Shown here in pieces: positions 13,535-25,536 of a stretch of 64,000 bases of DNA. The DNA lies in contig JAYKKI010000064.1 of the NCBI GenBank assembly GCA_039881145.1, positions 1,887,001 through 1,951,000 of the forward strand. Reading direction: 5' to 3'. The notes under the pieces were generated by a model. It made no database searches. It was not told the origin of the DNA and saw only the letters and a program-made list of their open reading frames with translations. Both the position numbers and the translations under genes were made by a program. The first letter of the stretch is position 1, and every line of letters starts with the position of its first letter. Origin of the DNA: Druceiella hillmani. Lineage: Eukaryota; Arthropoda; Insecta; Lepidoptera; Hepialidae.

Positions 13535-14860
13535 GCCAACAATAAAGAATATGCTTATAATGAAAATTTATAACACCGTCGATGAAGCATTTATAATTGT
13601 AGGTTTTTTTTATTCCAATAAATAATTATTCATTTCAAAACATGTAGACTTGTTTATGAAGGAATGAAATCCAGGATAAACAAGCGTGGCAGTACCATGA
13701 AAGACCTACTTTTTATTTTATATAACACAATTATTATTTGACTTGGTCTCTGTAGATGGGCTGATCAGCCATCTGGTTGAGAAGTTCTACTTGTTTTGTT
13801 GTTCAGGTCATTGTGATGTATATATAGTTTTTGATATATTTCTTTCAATATTTACTTTTTCTTTGTATTTAACTTAAACATTTTTTTTAATATTTTTGCC
13901 CTGACCTAACTGGTACACCATATGCATCAGTACTAATATAAAATAAAATTATGGCTAACATTGATACAAAATTTTTTATAAAAAGACTAAATATGTTCAA
14001 ATTTTATTGCATCATTTAAATACTTCCATAACAGCAAAACTAATCAGTTTTAGACGGTTTGTGATTATTTTGCGACTCGCTCTGTGTTTTGAGTTCTGCA
14101 TTCTACTTTATAACATTGTAGAGTTATAATATCCACTTCCTTCCCTAGAAATGTTAAATTCCACTAATGAAAGTTACAAATGATCCGATTTGATTATTCT
14201 CAAATATACAGGGACTCAACTGAATTCAATTTACATAACGTAATTGCTTTGAATTTTTCAATAAATACTAGTTTTGTAAAAATAAAAATGGAAGCATAAA
14301 AACTCTACTCTATGTTTGATAGTAATCTGCAATAGACTTAAAATAAATTCTCCAAAAATAAAATCCTTTTAGTAAATAAATTTAACGAAGTCAATGTGAC
14401 TGAAAAAAAAAACTTGTGAATTACATGTTCTTATTTTTAAACATTCATTCATAAAGACAATATTTCAGCTGTATCTCTTTCCATCATTAACATATTATGG
14501 CCATTACACCACACTGTGTCTTTGATAGCATTGTTTCTTGTGCACGAGAAGATGTACTTATAGTTAGGGATGGTAAAATATTATGTCACGGCAAAGCCGG
14601 TCAGTATGGAATTTTTCTTTACACATTTACAAATGATTTTCCTTTGAAATGTCAATGCTATATTTGCATAAAGTAAATAGATACAGACTGAACTCTGTCT
14701 AAAATTACACGTCAGTGTGTAAATATCACTCACAATATAAAATAAAAAATAATCTATTTCGGTTATTATGGGCCGCAGATGGAGGCAAACCTCAAGGTTT
14801 TGAGTTAAACTAATTATTCTAGATTTGTCTTGTCAAAATTTCTAAAATATAAGCAATCAA
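13535..14860 (+). repeat. Segmental duplication, psGrD copy (paralogue of 51880-53540)
   Basis: The sequence is collinear with intron 2, exon 3 and the start of intron 3 of GrC. Matched landmarks include TAAAGAATRTGCTTATAA (13543 and 51885), AGGATAAACA (13672 and 51993), the exon 3 body, and a stretch ending GGCYGCAGATGGA (about 14770 and 53470). It lacks the 360-bp insert that GrC carries at 52128-52487. Confidence 0.75.
14469..14605 (+). pseudogene. psGrD: orphan exon 3 of a GrC-type gustatory receptor
   Basis: After an intact TATTTCAG acceptor the DNA aligns closely with GrC exon 3 (53155-53305). The conceptual segment has ILWPLHHTVSLIALFLVHEK, where GrC has VLWPLHHVMSLIVMCLVCEK. Four bases are missing just after the acceptor, which shifts the frame. 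A TAG replaces the GAG codon of GrC shortly after the shared Glu-Lys, and the GTAAGT donor is lost. Exons 1, 2 and 4 are not found nearby. It is a pseudogene fragment produced by the duplication shared with the GrC locus. Confidence 0.8.
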
Positions 14861-14869
14861 ATCGCATTG

Positions 14870-16085
14870 CACTGAGACTTCTAAAGTTACGTCACTTTTA
14901 TTTCATAGTTATAAGTTGCAGATGAATACAACTTAATAAATTTGTTTGTTAATAATATGTACAACGTTAATTATATTTTAATTACTCAATAAATAATTAT
15001 TAAATACATCTGAACTGTTTATCGAAAGAATATAAGGGTTTCGTTAGTGCAAGGACAAGTAGGCGAATTTAATAAAAAAAATATTTCAAAATAGAAAATG
15101 AGTGAATTGGCAAATTATTTTAATATCAATGTTGTATTGTAGGTATTAATTATGCTTGTTAAGTCTACATGAGCCATCCGTTATCAATTTCAGAATATAT
15201 TCAAACCCAATGTCTCCACCGACACACAAATCACATGTCTCTTGTTTCTTTTTACAATATTATGTCTGTTGCATTGAGGGGGCGTAGAACCGCCTTGAAG
15301 TTTTTTCAGCTGTAAATCATAGTCTGAGTTAAATAATGTAGCACAAGTTCAGACAGTTATATTCAATGGCCGCCAGCCATACGGAATTGTTGTGAATTGC
15401 TCTTGAAATTTATTGCCGAAATAAAGCCATGAATTATCTTGAAACTCAGTGTGTGATTTATAGTTGTATTAAATATTATAACTCTGACAGTGTTTACGCC
15501 ACTGGATTTCATTGTGTACATCTTGTTTGCATCTTTTTGTCTCAGCTTAATTTTTTAAGTCTCATTTATGTCGTCTGAGTTAATTAATTATGGAAAAGTC
15601 ATTTGATATTCTTTGTCAGATTTAACATTTTTCCTTCCCCTCCAAAGGAAGTTTTGGAGTCAAATGCAGTCAATGCTTATAAAAAAGATAAGGTTGTGCA
15701 AAGACTTGAACTCAAAGTTTTCAAATCAATCGATGCGATTAAATATTGCATATTTGCATATTTTCCGTACATATTTCCTAATATATGAGCAGAATATTTC
15801 TGTCTAACGCTTAAATTAACACATCACATTCTAAGTCGATATTTCATGGGTGAAAAATACTTTGTGTATCAGCTTCTTCATGAGTACACCTGAAAGCAGT
15901 CCCTCCAGTATTGTTTATGTTTATTTCCTTAACTTTATCCAAAAAGCATGAATTATCTGTTGCTGAAAATTTCTTATTGTATCTTATTATTGATACTAAT
16001 TGTTTATTTTCACATTACCTTACACAATATAATATAATATATAATAACTGTCTAATACACAATATAAAAAAAAATAAAAAAATAA
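14870..16085. other. Spacer without a supportable gene
   Basis: No receptor exon 4 matching psGrD could be found. Small overlapping open frames near 15600-15800 look random. Confidence 0.4.

Positions 16086-16087
<2 letters not shown>

Positions 16088-16159
<72 letters not shown>
16088..16159. repeat. (TA)n microsatellite
   Basis: About 36 uninterrupted TA units. Confidence 0.95.
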
Positions 16160-16162
<3 letters not shown>

Positions 16163-16784
16163 TTTGCATTAATATAAAATTCAGGTTGCAATTAGATGAT
16201 GTAAAAGTCAATATTTAACACTAGAATGAGAAATTTGTTTTGACTTATGATAAAATAAAAAATGATCACATGTTGTTTATTATAAAAACATTAATTATAG
16301 TACTAAACTATTTATGCAGACTAAAATGATAAACATTATTAATTATTTTTAACCCTTATATTATTAATAATAAAACACAATCTGGCATTTAATATTCATT
16401 TTGGAATATAATAAATCAATTAAATCTTTGTAAGTCATCATAATTTTCCATGTAACTTCTAAGTTATAAACAAAATTATTTAAATCTTTCCAAAATATTG
16501 AAAATTATTTTAAGGAATTTTGTTATATTTTTTGGTCACCACCAAAGAGACTAACAAATATAACAACATTTTTTTGAATAATATTCAATATTACCGCCAT
16601 AGATAAAAATACGAGTTTTATACTGCAAAAGTTGTAGTACTTTAATAAATTCTCGAGGATGAGCTTCTACCTTGCTGTTTGTTAATTTAGCAATTGTAAA
16701 ACTGAAATAATAGCTATAAAATTAAATGACATAAACAAATACAAATGCAATCCTTTATATTGTGTGACTAAATGATTTATTACT

Positions 16785-18525
16785 CTTTCATGAAGCGCGA
16801 ATGAAGCGCAGTCTAGATGTGCAACAAAACAGTTCATCATACCGATCTGCTTTCATACTATATTTTGGAGGGCAGTATATGGCAGATACGTTAAATGTTA
16901 CATATCTATTTTTTACTGAAATAGTTGCTGCTTGTATGTGGGCTTTTCTGAATTGTGGCTGTTCATGGTGTGTAATACTCAATTTTACTACCACAGCTGC
17001 TCCAGCATGTGCGGTACCATCAGGATAGTTGGTCGCATAAATATTGTAATTACATATTCTAACTCTGTTATTCTCAGTAAGGTGAGACTCGGACACGAAT
17101 AAGATGTCAATGTTGTGTGTATGCAAGAGGACTTCTACCTCCCCAAGTTTGGGGATATCCCGTCCAGGTTCCACGTAGCTATCTTGAGGAATACCATTAA
17201 GACATTTTGGCTACTAATGTTGTTATGAAGTTGATTATGCTTGTTTCAGTAGCATCTCTCCTATTATTCTAGTTGGTGTCGGAGTCTCTACATTACTGGT
17301 ATTTTGGTTGGTATTTAAAACGTCGGCATATCTTGCTTTCCTTTTGGTCTAGGTTAGGTTTTGTATTATTAATAGGTGGGTGTTGAGGTTGTAACAATGG
17401 CTGTATATTGGAGCCAACTGTAGGTTTATATTTTTCCAGAACTTGGTTACTCCTAAGATTTACCACCTCATTGATAGTGTCCCTGGTTCACCACCTGATT
17501 GATGGTATCAGTCACCTGATTGATAGTGTCCCTAGTTTAAAGGTGTGATTGTTGCTTCATTTCTGGTGACAGCATTTCTCTGTAAACCTCACATCCCCTA
17601 AAGTTGGTAGGGTGAGCATCAAAGTAGAGGGCGCATTTTGCAGGAATATTTCTATCAACCTTTGGACATTCTGATATTTTGTGTGCTTCCGCACATTTCG
17701 TACAGCGATAGGGTCTAATTTGAAGTAATTTCTTGAGTGGTCATATTGCTGACATCTTTGGCATTGGGCTATAGTTTTACGTTTTCGCAGTTCTTCTATA
17801 GTGACCATTTGTCGATTTATATATTTTACGTTCTTCACCGCTTTATTATTGGCATTTGATTGAATTGTCACAAAGAAAGTAGAAGTTTGTTTCTTTTGAG
17901 GTCTATACTTGGCGTCTATTATTTCTCCAATCACTGTGTTTCCTGTCTCTTGTATTGCGCTAATAGGTATTGAGTGGTAAAGGTTCTTTATTACAACTCA
18001 ATATGGTCCTTTGTCCTTTCTATTAAATGTGTGATCAAATAATCCTTTTCCCCTAATGGCTCTTTTGTAGACGTCTATATTGGCACAGTTAATACGCAGT
18101 TGGTTTTTATTTATAATTTTATATGTAAAGTCACTTCTGTTGACATTACTTTCCAATAGCTTGGTAAGTTTCGTGAGGTTTTCTTCATGAGGTGACGTAG
18201 AGGATTATTAGTGGTGGTTTAGGAATCAATTTAGGAGCTTCTTTTTCTACATCATCTTCCTTACCAACAGGAAGCTCGCTAAATTTGTGGGTAACTAAAA
18301 TTCTATCCGGAGATAGTGAGGACGGTTTCTTCCTTTTGGCATTTCTAGGTTTAGGTGCTCTCTGTCACGTAGAAGGATTGACAGTTTCCTTATCCAGGTC
18401 CATGCACATTGTGTTTGAGTTCTGTAAGCTATTGGTCTGACGTGGAATGTTAGCTTCTGCCATGAAGCTGAGAGATGGACTGCGTGGTTTAGCCAGAAAT
18501 ATACCAGGATGAAATGCTTACTGTA
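16785..18525 (-). mobile_element. Jockey-clade retrotransposon keeping only its 5' half (element 2)
   Basis: On the minus strand, from high to low coordinates, are a gag-like ORF1 and the first part of the ORF2 endonuclease; the rest of the endonuclease and the whole reverse transcriptase are absent. The N-terminal gag word AFHPGIFLAKPRSPS near 18500 corresponds to AFHPSLFIGRPRSAS of element 3. Gag continues at 17934-17557 with Cys-x2-Cys zinc-knuckle type residues (CQRCQQYDHSRNYF). The endonuclease start lies at 17174-16788 (IDILFVSESHLTENN, then YPDGTAHAGAAVVV). Loss of the 3' side is the reverse of normal 5' truncation and implies a later deletion. Multiple stops make it inactive. Confidence 0.8.
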
Positions 18526-18791
18526 CTAGCTTTCTATTGCTATCTTTATGATCAAAAATTAAATTTCGTATATAGTCCTCTAAAGGTTCCTACATTTGTG
18601 ATAAAGAAACAATTATGTCCATGGAAATAACATATCATTTTATCTATCTGTTTTTCTTAATATATGTTATATCTGACATGCATTGCCATATTTTGGAAAA
18701 AGTTGTCATTGATCCTTCCTATTCATTAAACTGAAAAGCTCTTTGAGTGAATCTAAAAACGGGAGATGATTTTTGCTGACAAAACTGTGAC

Positions 18792-18835
18792 ATAAAATCA
18801 TAGTTACTGTGCATATATAGTAACTATGATTTTAT
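18792..18835. repeat. Perfect 17-bp inverted repeat (hairpin)
   Basis: ATAAAATCATAGTTACT at 18792-18808 is exactly complementary to 18819-18835, with a 10-nt loop (GTGCATATAT). It lies about 270 bp beyond the 5' end of element 2. It could be a small foldback repeat or a cruciform-prone site; no RNA gene is claimed. Confidence 0.85.
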
Positions 18836-18839
18836 TTCG

Positions 18840-19550
18840 TTTATTTGATTACACGTTTATAATTTATTTCGAATGATTGTATTTTATCCTGTGAACATCC
18901 TGCTGTCGAGTCTATTGCCGTATTAATGCATTGTTGAACTTTGAAACTTCATATAATGTTATTAACCTATTTGTTACTTGTGTATGATGAAAGGCCTATA
19001 AGGGACAAAGGACACATTAGATGTTATAAGTATGTAAGTCTTTATTTCATTATTTATTCAGTAAAACAACTGTGTGTGACCATTTAGTGTACAGATACAC
19101 CTCTGTTACAGGTTGGTAATATTATAGGCATATGGGTTTGTCTATATAAGTACATTTTAACAAACTTATAATATGAAGTATAATGTCATTGTTGTCAAGT
19201 ATCACAAGTATCAGCACTATTTGTTCACCAATTTTTTTTCCTCCAAAGTATTTTATAGTTCATGATTATTCTTTTTATAGCCCCATGCCGCAAAAGAATC
19301 AGAATTAATATAATTTAAGATTATAAATTCATTCTTTGTCTATCTTTCCATGTGTTGCAGCACTTTTTTTTCAGAAATTTTCTTTAAATTAAGTTTAAAA
19401 CATTATTGTAAGTATTTACCTTTTCTACATGATATAATAATGAAGAAGTTATAATAAAATTTTTAGTTGTCTAAGCCTGTCTTTCACATAATATAATTTT
19501 TGTTTTCAGGTAAAGTTATTGCTAAAAAGACCAGTGCCATATTATATACA
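18840..19550. other. Spacer without a recognised feature
   Basis: AT-rich, no supportable gene. It may include the decayed 5' side of the P/THAP9-like remnant that follows, but nothing can be aligned by eye. Confidence 0.35.
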
Positions 19551-19551
19551 C

Positions 19552-19668
<117 letters not shown>

Positions 19669-19679
19669 TATTGTTGTGA

Positions 19680-21400
19680 AAGAAGATTATTTTTAAATGT
19701 AATAAGTTAAAAGGAGAATTGAAATATAAGCAGCAGAACATCAGGAACTTAGTTGCTAAATCGAAGAAAATGAAGACAAAAATGTTAACGCCACAAAAAT
19801 GTTTTAAACATTTTAAAAATGTCTGGGTTTTCAGCATAACTTAAATGAACTGCAGTAATGACGCGTTGCAATTTTTATTAGAGTAAATGAAAAAAAAGTT
19901 GGAAAAATAGCCCATCCTGTTGAATACATTGAAGAGATTAGAAAATTTGCACGAACTCTCCATTTCCATAAACCAAGGTGTTGTAATTATATCCAGGAAA
20001 CGTTTGATCTTTGTTTACCTCGTGTTAACATACTAGGAAATTATATCAGAGAGTAAATTGCAAACCGGGTTTTACAGCCGAGTCATTCGATACAATAAAG
20101 GAAATAAATAGAAAAAAAGAATTAGTTGTTAGTATCACTTTTCATGAAATGAGCTATAGGATATATACTGAATTTCTCGTTAAAACATATTTTGGCTATA
20201 ATAATAATTAAGTTCTAGTATTAGGTTGTGGCGAGTTACTTGTTTCTTTCCAGGAAGATGTTTTGCAGTTTCACAAAAGGCAAATTTATTGAAAATTTGA
20301 CTTGGTTTGCTTAATGAATGAATGTAGTAATTTCAATTACATTTGACGGAATTTTTTCAAATCTTAGCATGTCCAGTTCACTTGGTGCAAAATTAAACAG
20401 CGACACATGTACTTTATATTTCACATACAAAGCAAAAAAATATTATATTTTGCTTGATCTGTGTCATTTGTTAAAACTTGTGAGAAATATGTTCGGTGAC
20501 GAAAAAGTTTAATGGTTGAAAATTGTAAAAAAATTTAATTTATCTCTATTACGCAATTGACGAATGAAATCAAATTTAAGCTATTAATTATTTCAAACAA
20601 ACAATGAAAGTGATGCTAGCAGCGCAAGTACTTTCAAAGTCTATTCCGATAGCCATTCAGTATTGCCATGAGTTGGTGAATTTATCATAATTTGAGAATT
20701 TGGAAGCCACTGTGCTATATATTACCCTCGTTAATGACATATTTGATATTTTTAGCTCCAGGAACTTTCTTTCTTCTGGGTTTAAAAACTTTGTGCTCAA
20801 CTAATGAATGAGAAATCTCGACAAAACTGATGAAACAAATAAATATTTTAGAAATTTAAAATTTGATGATGGTACTGCCATCATGACCTCTACGAGACAT
20901 TTAAGTTTAGCTAAATTCCTAATAAGTCTAAAATATTTATAAGTAGACTGCATTCAAAAAGACAACTTTCAATTTTCAACTTTTTATAAATTATTACAAG
21001 ACCGTTTGGAAACATTTTTTAGAGTTGTACATTCTACAGATGGTTTTAATAATAACTAATTATCAGACCATTTATATCTACATACAAAAGGTTACTTTAT
21101 CATTCAGATTTAAAATTGAGTGAAAGTGGGAGCTGCTTGGAAATTTAAAAATTTACTATTCTTTCCGGTGTAGTTTGCAATGCAAGATACATTAACACTG
21201 AAATATTATATGATAAAACTTTAGAGAAATTTCGTTTAAGGGAGAATTTTCTAAATGACAATCCAGGTAATATTGAAGATGCATCCTCAGTATTATTAGA
21301 CAGACTGCCTAACACTTCTGAGACTTATCACAATTTATTAAATTGGTTGTCGAATATATGGGTGGATTTGTGGTCAAAAAGAAAAAAAATTATACATATT
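19680..21400 (+). pseudogene. P-element/THAP9-like transposase remnant
   Basis: Broken frames on the plus strand resemble the transposase of the P superfamily (the family that includes THAP9). At about 19921-20055 the segment contains IRKFARTLHFHKPRCCNYIQ followed by DLCLPRVNILGNY, which fits the family block Phe-Ala-x-Thr-Leu-His-Phe-x-Pro-x2-Tyr ending in Leu-Pro. At about 20339-20510 are FDGIFSNLSMSSSLGAKLN and LDLCHLLKLVRNMFGDEK, like the RNase-H-fold block around a conserved Lys-x-x-Arg-Asn. Weaker similarity continues to about 21400. Stops and frameshifts are frequent and no THAP zinc finger or terminal repeats were found. Assignment is from remembered family motifs. Confidence 0.65.
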
Positions 21401-21689
21401 GAAGTTTGTATAAATTCCTTAGTGCAATCATGGACTAATGAGTCATTTAAAAGTCATAAAGATTTCACCAAACATGGTAAAAGTTTTTGGAATTATCCAT
21501 CAAAAATGTATTTGGTATATTCTTAATATGCAAATGTTACTTCAGGGAATATTTAAAAATTACTTTTAATTATAATAAGACGACTTTTAATAAAATAGTT
21601 TTAGAAATTATATAATTTATTTAAACTAAAAATTTTTTTCATAGTTTAATTATTCATATCCGCAGGACCCTCTTAATAGTCACATATAT

Positions 21690-22290
21690 ACATTAACAAA
21701 CTTACTTGGCCCATTATTATTTGTCATTTTTATAAACAACATGAGTGACTGCTTCAGATGCTGTAGGTTGCTTATGATTTTAAGATATTTTAAAAATCAA
21801 AGAAAATACTGATTGCATTCACCTACCCGAATATCTTAATATACTTAATGCGTACTGCGGTACCAATAAAATACACTTAAGTTACAGTAAATGAATATAG
21901 AGTAATTTTTTAAAAAATAATATCTCTATAATATTGGTGGTATTTCATTGGAGTTTTTGCACGGTATACATGATCTTGGGGTTAGTTTTAATTCTAAATT
22001 ACACTTTAACACTCACTTTGAGCAAATTGTGAGCAGGCCTATGCATTGCTAGACTTCTTGTTGACGACTGCCAAACCCTTCAGGCAGATGAGGATGTATT
22101 TATACTTTACACAACTCTTGTTCGATCTCAACTTGAGTATGCTGTTGCAATCTGGAATCCTTACTATGCTACTTATTCTGATGTGATTGAGTGAGTACAA
22201 AGGCGATATACATGCACAAAAAACCAACTGTGCAAAGACAAAATTTGCTGTTTAAATACAGCACACTACACAAAAAGTGCGTTCAAATGG
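21690..22290 (+). pseudogene. Non-LTR reverse transcriptase remnant of a second family
   Basis: The plus strand has GPLLFVIFINNMSDCFR near 21709-21765, the block just before the catalytic Asp-Asp box. Further on are LGVNFNSKLHF-like codons near 21976 and LVRSQLEYAVAIWNPYY near 22112-22165, the end of the thumb region, and then QRRYT. The order and spacing match the C-terminal half of a CR1/Jockey-type reverse transcriptase. The protein is not the same family as elements 1-3 and lies in the other orientation. Several stops and frame changes make it dead. An AT-rich tail to about 22760 may be its 3' UTR. Confidence 0.65.
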
Positions 22291-22299
22291 GTGCAACAG

Positions 22300-24110
22300 T
22301 ATATATAATATCTGTCATGTTACAATTGGTCCCACAGCTCATACTAATGACGACATCCACGCGCAACTACGACTTTGGTATGATTGCAACAAGCTATTCC
22401 ATTCCGTTGATATTTTTACAATACAAGGTGTCCATTTCTAGAGTATTGTATTATTATTTAAAGGTCAATCTGTTATTAAAAAGTCAATTAATGTTAGCTG
22501 TGAATATCCATAATTTCATTGATGATTGTTATTTAGATGATTGTAATTTGTGTTACGTCATTCTTAACATAATATTTTTAATTTTTTTAAGTTTTTCCTC
22601 TTAAAATAATTCTATTATTATATATACCATTATCGTTATTATAATTATTATTTTTATTATCACGCGCAAAAGTCGTCAATGTTAATTTTTAATTTTGTAT
22701 TCCTTATTTTACTTTTGTAATTAATAAGTAAATTGTTAATAAATAAAACCCAAAGCGCAATGAGGCATCCCATAACAGGACCAAATACTTCCATAGTACT
22801 TTCATCGTGAAAAGGTATTTCTTTTATATTCTGAGAATAAAATTCAGTGGAGTTGATATTTAATGATTTACATAATAAAATTTATTTTTCAACTGTTTCA
22901 CACGATATTAATTTCGACGTATAAACTTTTTGTATCATATGAACTTAGATTCTTTATACACAGCGTAAAATAAGTAGTTACTGATTCATTGAAAGTCCTA
23001 ACTGACATTTTTCATATAAAATTGCATACAAATGCTAACATGCTTGGTAATGCAGCCAAGGCAATGTTTTTCAAGAGTCGCAAAACATGATGACTTACTA
23101 GGCAAACAGAAATAGGCCACAGTGCGATAATTCCCAGCATGATAAAAATTATCGGACGAACTATTCACAAGTTATTAATTATTTTATGAAATTTAATGAA
23201 TTATGTATCTTGAGAATTGTATGTGAAAATCGTATCTGAGAATCGTATGGATTCATTGTTGTATGATATTGGGTAAGTGATTATTCGTAATACAAAATAA
23301 ATAGCGTTCACCTTCAAACGTTACAGACTAAAATTGGTAAAAACAGTATTGTAAGGGACTTGAGTTGGAATGGTAATTCGTAACATAAAATGAGTTAAAT
23401 GATTACTAGTTTAGCCGTTTTATAAGTTTCTCAAATGTTGAAGTTGAACTATATAATTAATATAACGGAACATTAAATTGTAATTAATAGGTAGTCAATG
23501 AAAAAATTATCATTATGTGACATTGTCCTATGTTTATAGCACCATATGTAATAAGGGAAAAAGTGCAATGGCAAAATCAACATAGCATCTGTCTATCTGG
23601 TTCAAACTAAATTGTGACAGATGGCTCCAAACTGTAAAGGCTCACAATGTCAGGTTAATAATAAAGTAGCTGAAACATAGCACAAATACAGACTACGAAA
23701 GGGTTAGTGCAATTTTAAATACATTATCGAGGTTATTAACCTCCAGTTCAAAAAACTAATTACTCTTTATGGTATGAAGGCAAATAAAAGAAAACAGTAA
23801 TGGAATATGAAACAAGAAAATTTACTGGAAATAGTTTTGTCTGATTCTGGTGTCATTTCTAGATGTGTATCTACAATTTAGATGATACTTTATATGGATC
23901 ATTTCTCATTACTGTATTGAATTTCATCTCAGTCAGCTGCCTAATTTTTTTTGTTGCTGCACTCGCTATTACATGCTACAAAACTTACGGGGAGAAGTCA
24001 AAAGTATGCGTAATATAATGGAAGGAGGGTAAAGAACAGTGTAATTTTTTTTTAAATATATTCCTCCCTAACTCTGATACATTTTTTAAATATTTCAATT
24101 AATTAGCTTA
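22300..24110. other. Spacer without a recognised gene
   Basis: The first 450 bp may be the 3' tail of the neighbouring retroelement remnant. The rest shows no coding family that I recognise. The 137-codon open frame at 22191-22604 overlaps the remnant and is not supported as a gene. Confidence 0.4.
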
Positions 24111-24114
24111 TAAC

Positions 24115-24830
24115 CTCGGAAAAGAATGTTTTATCTTTCCCTTCAAAATAGGTTGAAATTGCAGATAAGACTCTTCACTGTCAATAAGTTTCTTCCCACA
24201 AAGCTCCTTTTCACTTAAGGAAATAAATAGAGCGGGAGTTTCAACATTTGGAAGCCACAATTGGGAAGAGCAGTTATTGCAACATGGCTCTTTTGTACAG
24301 AAGTATTATGATGCAGAAGGAGCACACCTTGCACCAATTTTCCTCACTTTTCTCTTTCACAGTTTTGCTTGATCACTCCAACAGACCATCGTAGTACTTC
24401 CCCTTTATTTAAACACTCTCATATTTTAATAAATTTTCCAGATACCCTATATTTATAAAAAAACAGTTGCCATTGTTTTGCTCTCTGCTTGTGACATATT
24501 GAATGTTTTAAGAGGCAGATTGCTTTTCATCCCGCTGCGTAGATTCCTGCTTTGATTCAGGCTTGTAATTATGAATGAAGTTTATCCTTGTCATCTCTGC
24601 AAAGGTCCAAAAACTCACTTGAATACTCTACACGCTATTGTATTTATTGGGTTGTGTAGTGGTTGCGTTGATTTTTAACATGCCGAAATAGTCATGGTGG
24701 AGAATATTCAGAATAGTTTTAAAAGACTATAACCAGTTCAAAATAGACTCTAACCAATTTTTTAAGCTGGTTTTCTTTCAAGAAATGGTCCATTTAGGAC
24801 CTTTTCTGATATAATTACATCAAATTTTTC
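24115..24830 (-). pseudogene. mariner-type transposase remnant
   Basis: Reading the minus strand from high to low coordinates across frameshifts gives INFIHNYKPESKQES near 24590-24540, then KTMATVFL near 24485-24460, then KGKYYDGLLE near 24405-24375, then a C-terminal segment with LCGKKLIDSEES near 24205-24170. These correspond in order to the mariner blocks around Trp-Ile-His-x-Tyr-x-Pro-Glu-x-Lys, Met-Ala-Thr-Val-Phe-Trp-Asp, the Tyr-Tyr-x2-Leu-Leu segment and the Gly-Lys-(Arg/Lys) end. The first catalytic Asp-Glu is replaced. Terminal repeats and TA target duplication were not located. It is inactive. Confidence 0.65.
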
Positions 24831-24839
24831 AACAACGTC

Positions 24840-25080
24840 TGAGCATGTTCACCTTGGAGGTGTTGATGGTAAGTCATCTTCAATGAATTTTCTGCCTTAA
24901 AGAGATTATACCACTTAAAAATTATAGTTTTACTAAGACTAGAGTCGCTGTAAACTGATGACAAATAATGTGAAGTTTCTTGCTTCGTGAGAAACTTGAT
25001 GGATATTTAATGCCTTCTTCTGGATTTAATAACTTGATTGATGACGTCTTCCAATTTAAGAATGTAATTACTCTAAAACT
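24840..25080. other. Short spacer
   Basis: No feature beyond low-complexity AT-rich DNA. Confidence 0.4.
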
Positions 25081-25085
25081 TAATT

Positions 25086-25086
<1 letters not shown>

Positions 25087-25155
<69 letters not shown>
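25087..25155. repeat. (TA)n microsatellite
   Basis: TA dinucleotides with TATTTA and TACATA interruptions, upstream of GrB. Confidence 0.95.
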
Positions 25156-25536
25156 TTCTTAATAAGTCCTTAATTAGAACCTACACAAGCAAGTATCCCC
25201 TCCATTCCTATAAACTTTTTGACTCCTGCATGTATTTAAACTAGAAAAGCTGCAACTTGCAACAACGAAAGATTCATTGAAATCATTGCATCTATTTTTT
25301 TTATTTTTATCTTCCGCAAATTAAAGTAGGGATGAAAAAATATTTAAAAACAAATTGAATAGTAAATTTATTAAATTCGTTCATCAATGGACTTCACAAC
25401 AGAAAAATTAATAATGAATGTCAAGTAACTTATTAATAGAAGTACACGCCTATTTAATAGATACAAACCGATCAATAAATATTTTGCTACTGAAAGAAGG
25501 CAGACGCAATTATTTGCTGTTCAGTATAAGTTAAAC

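Noticed and set aside
22191..22604. 137-codon plus-strand frame with hydrophobic C-terminus
   Set aside because: It starts inside a decayed reverse transcriptase in a different frame and shows no receptor motif, so it is treated as chance.
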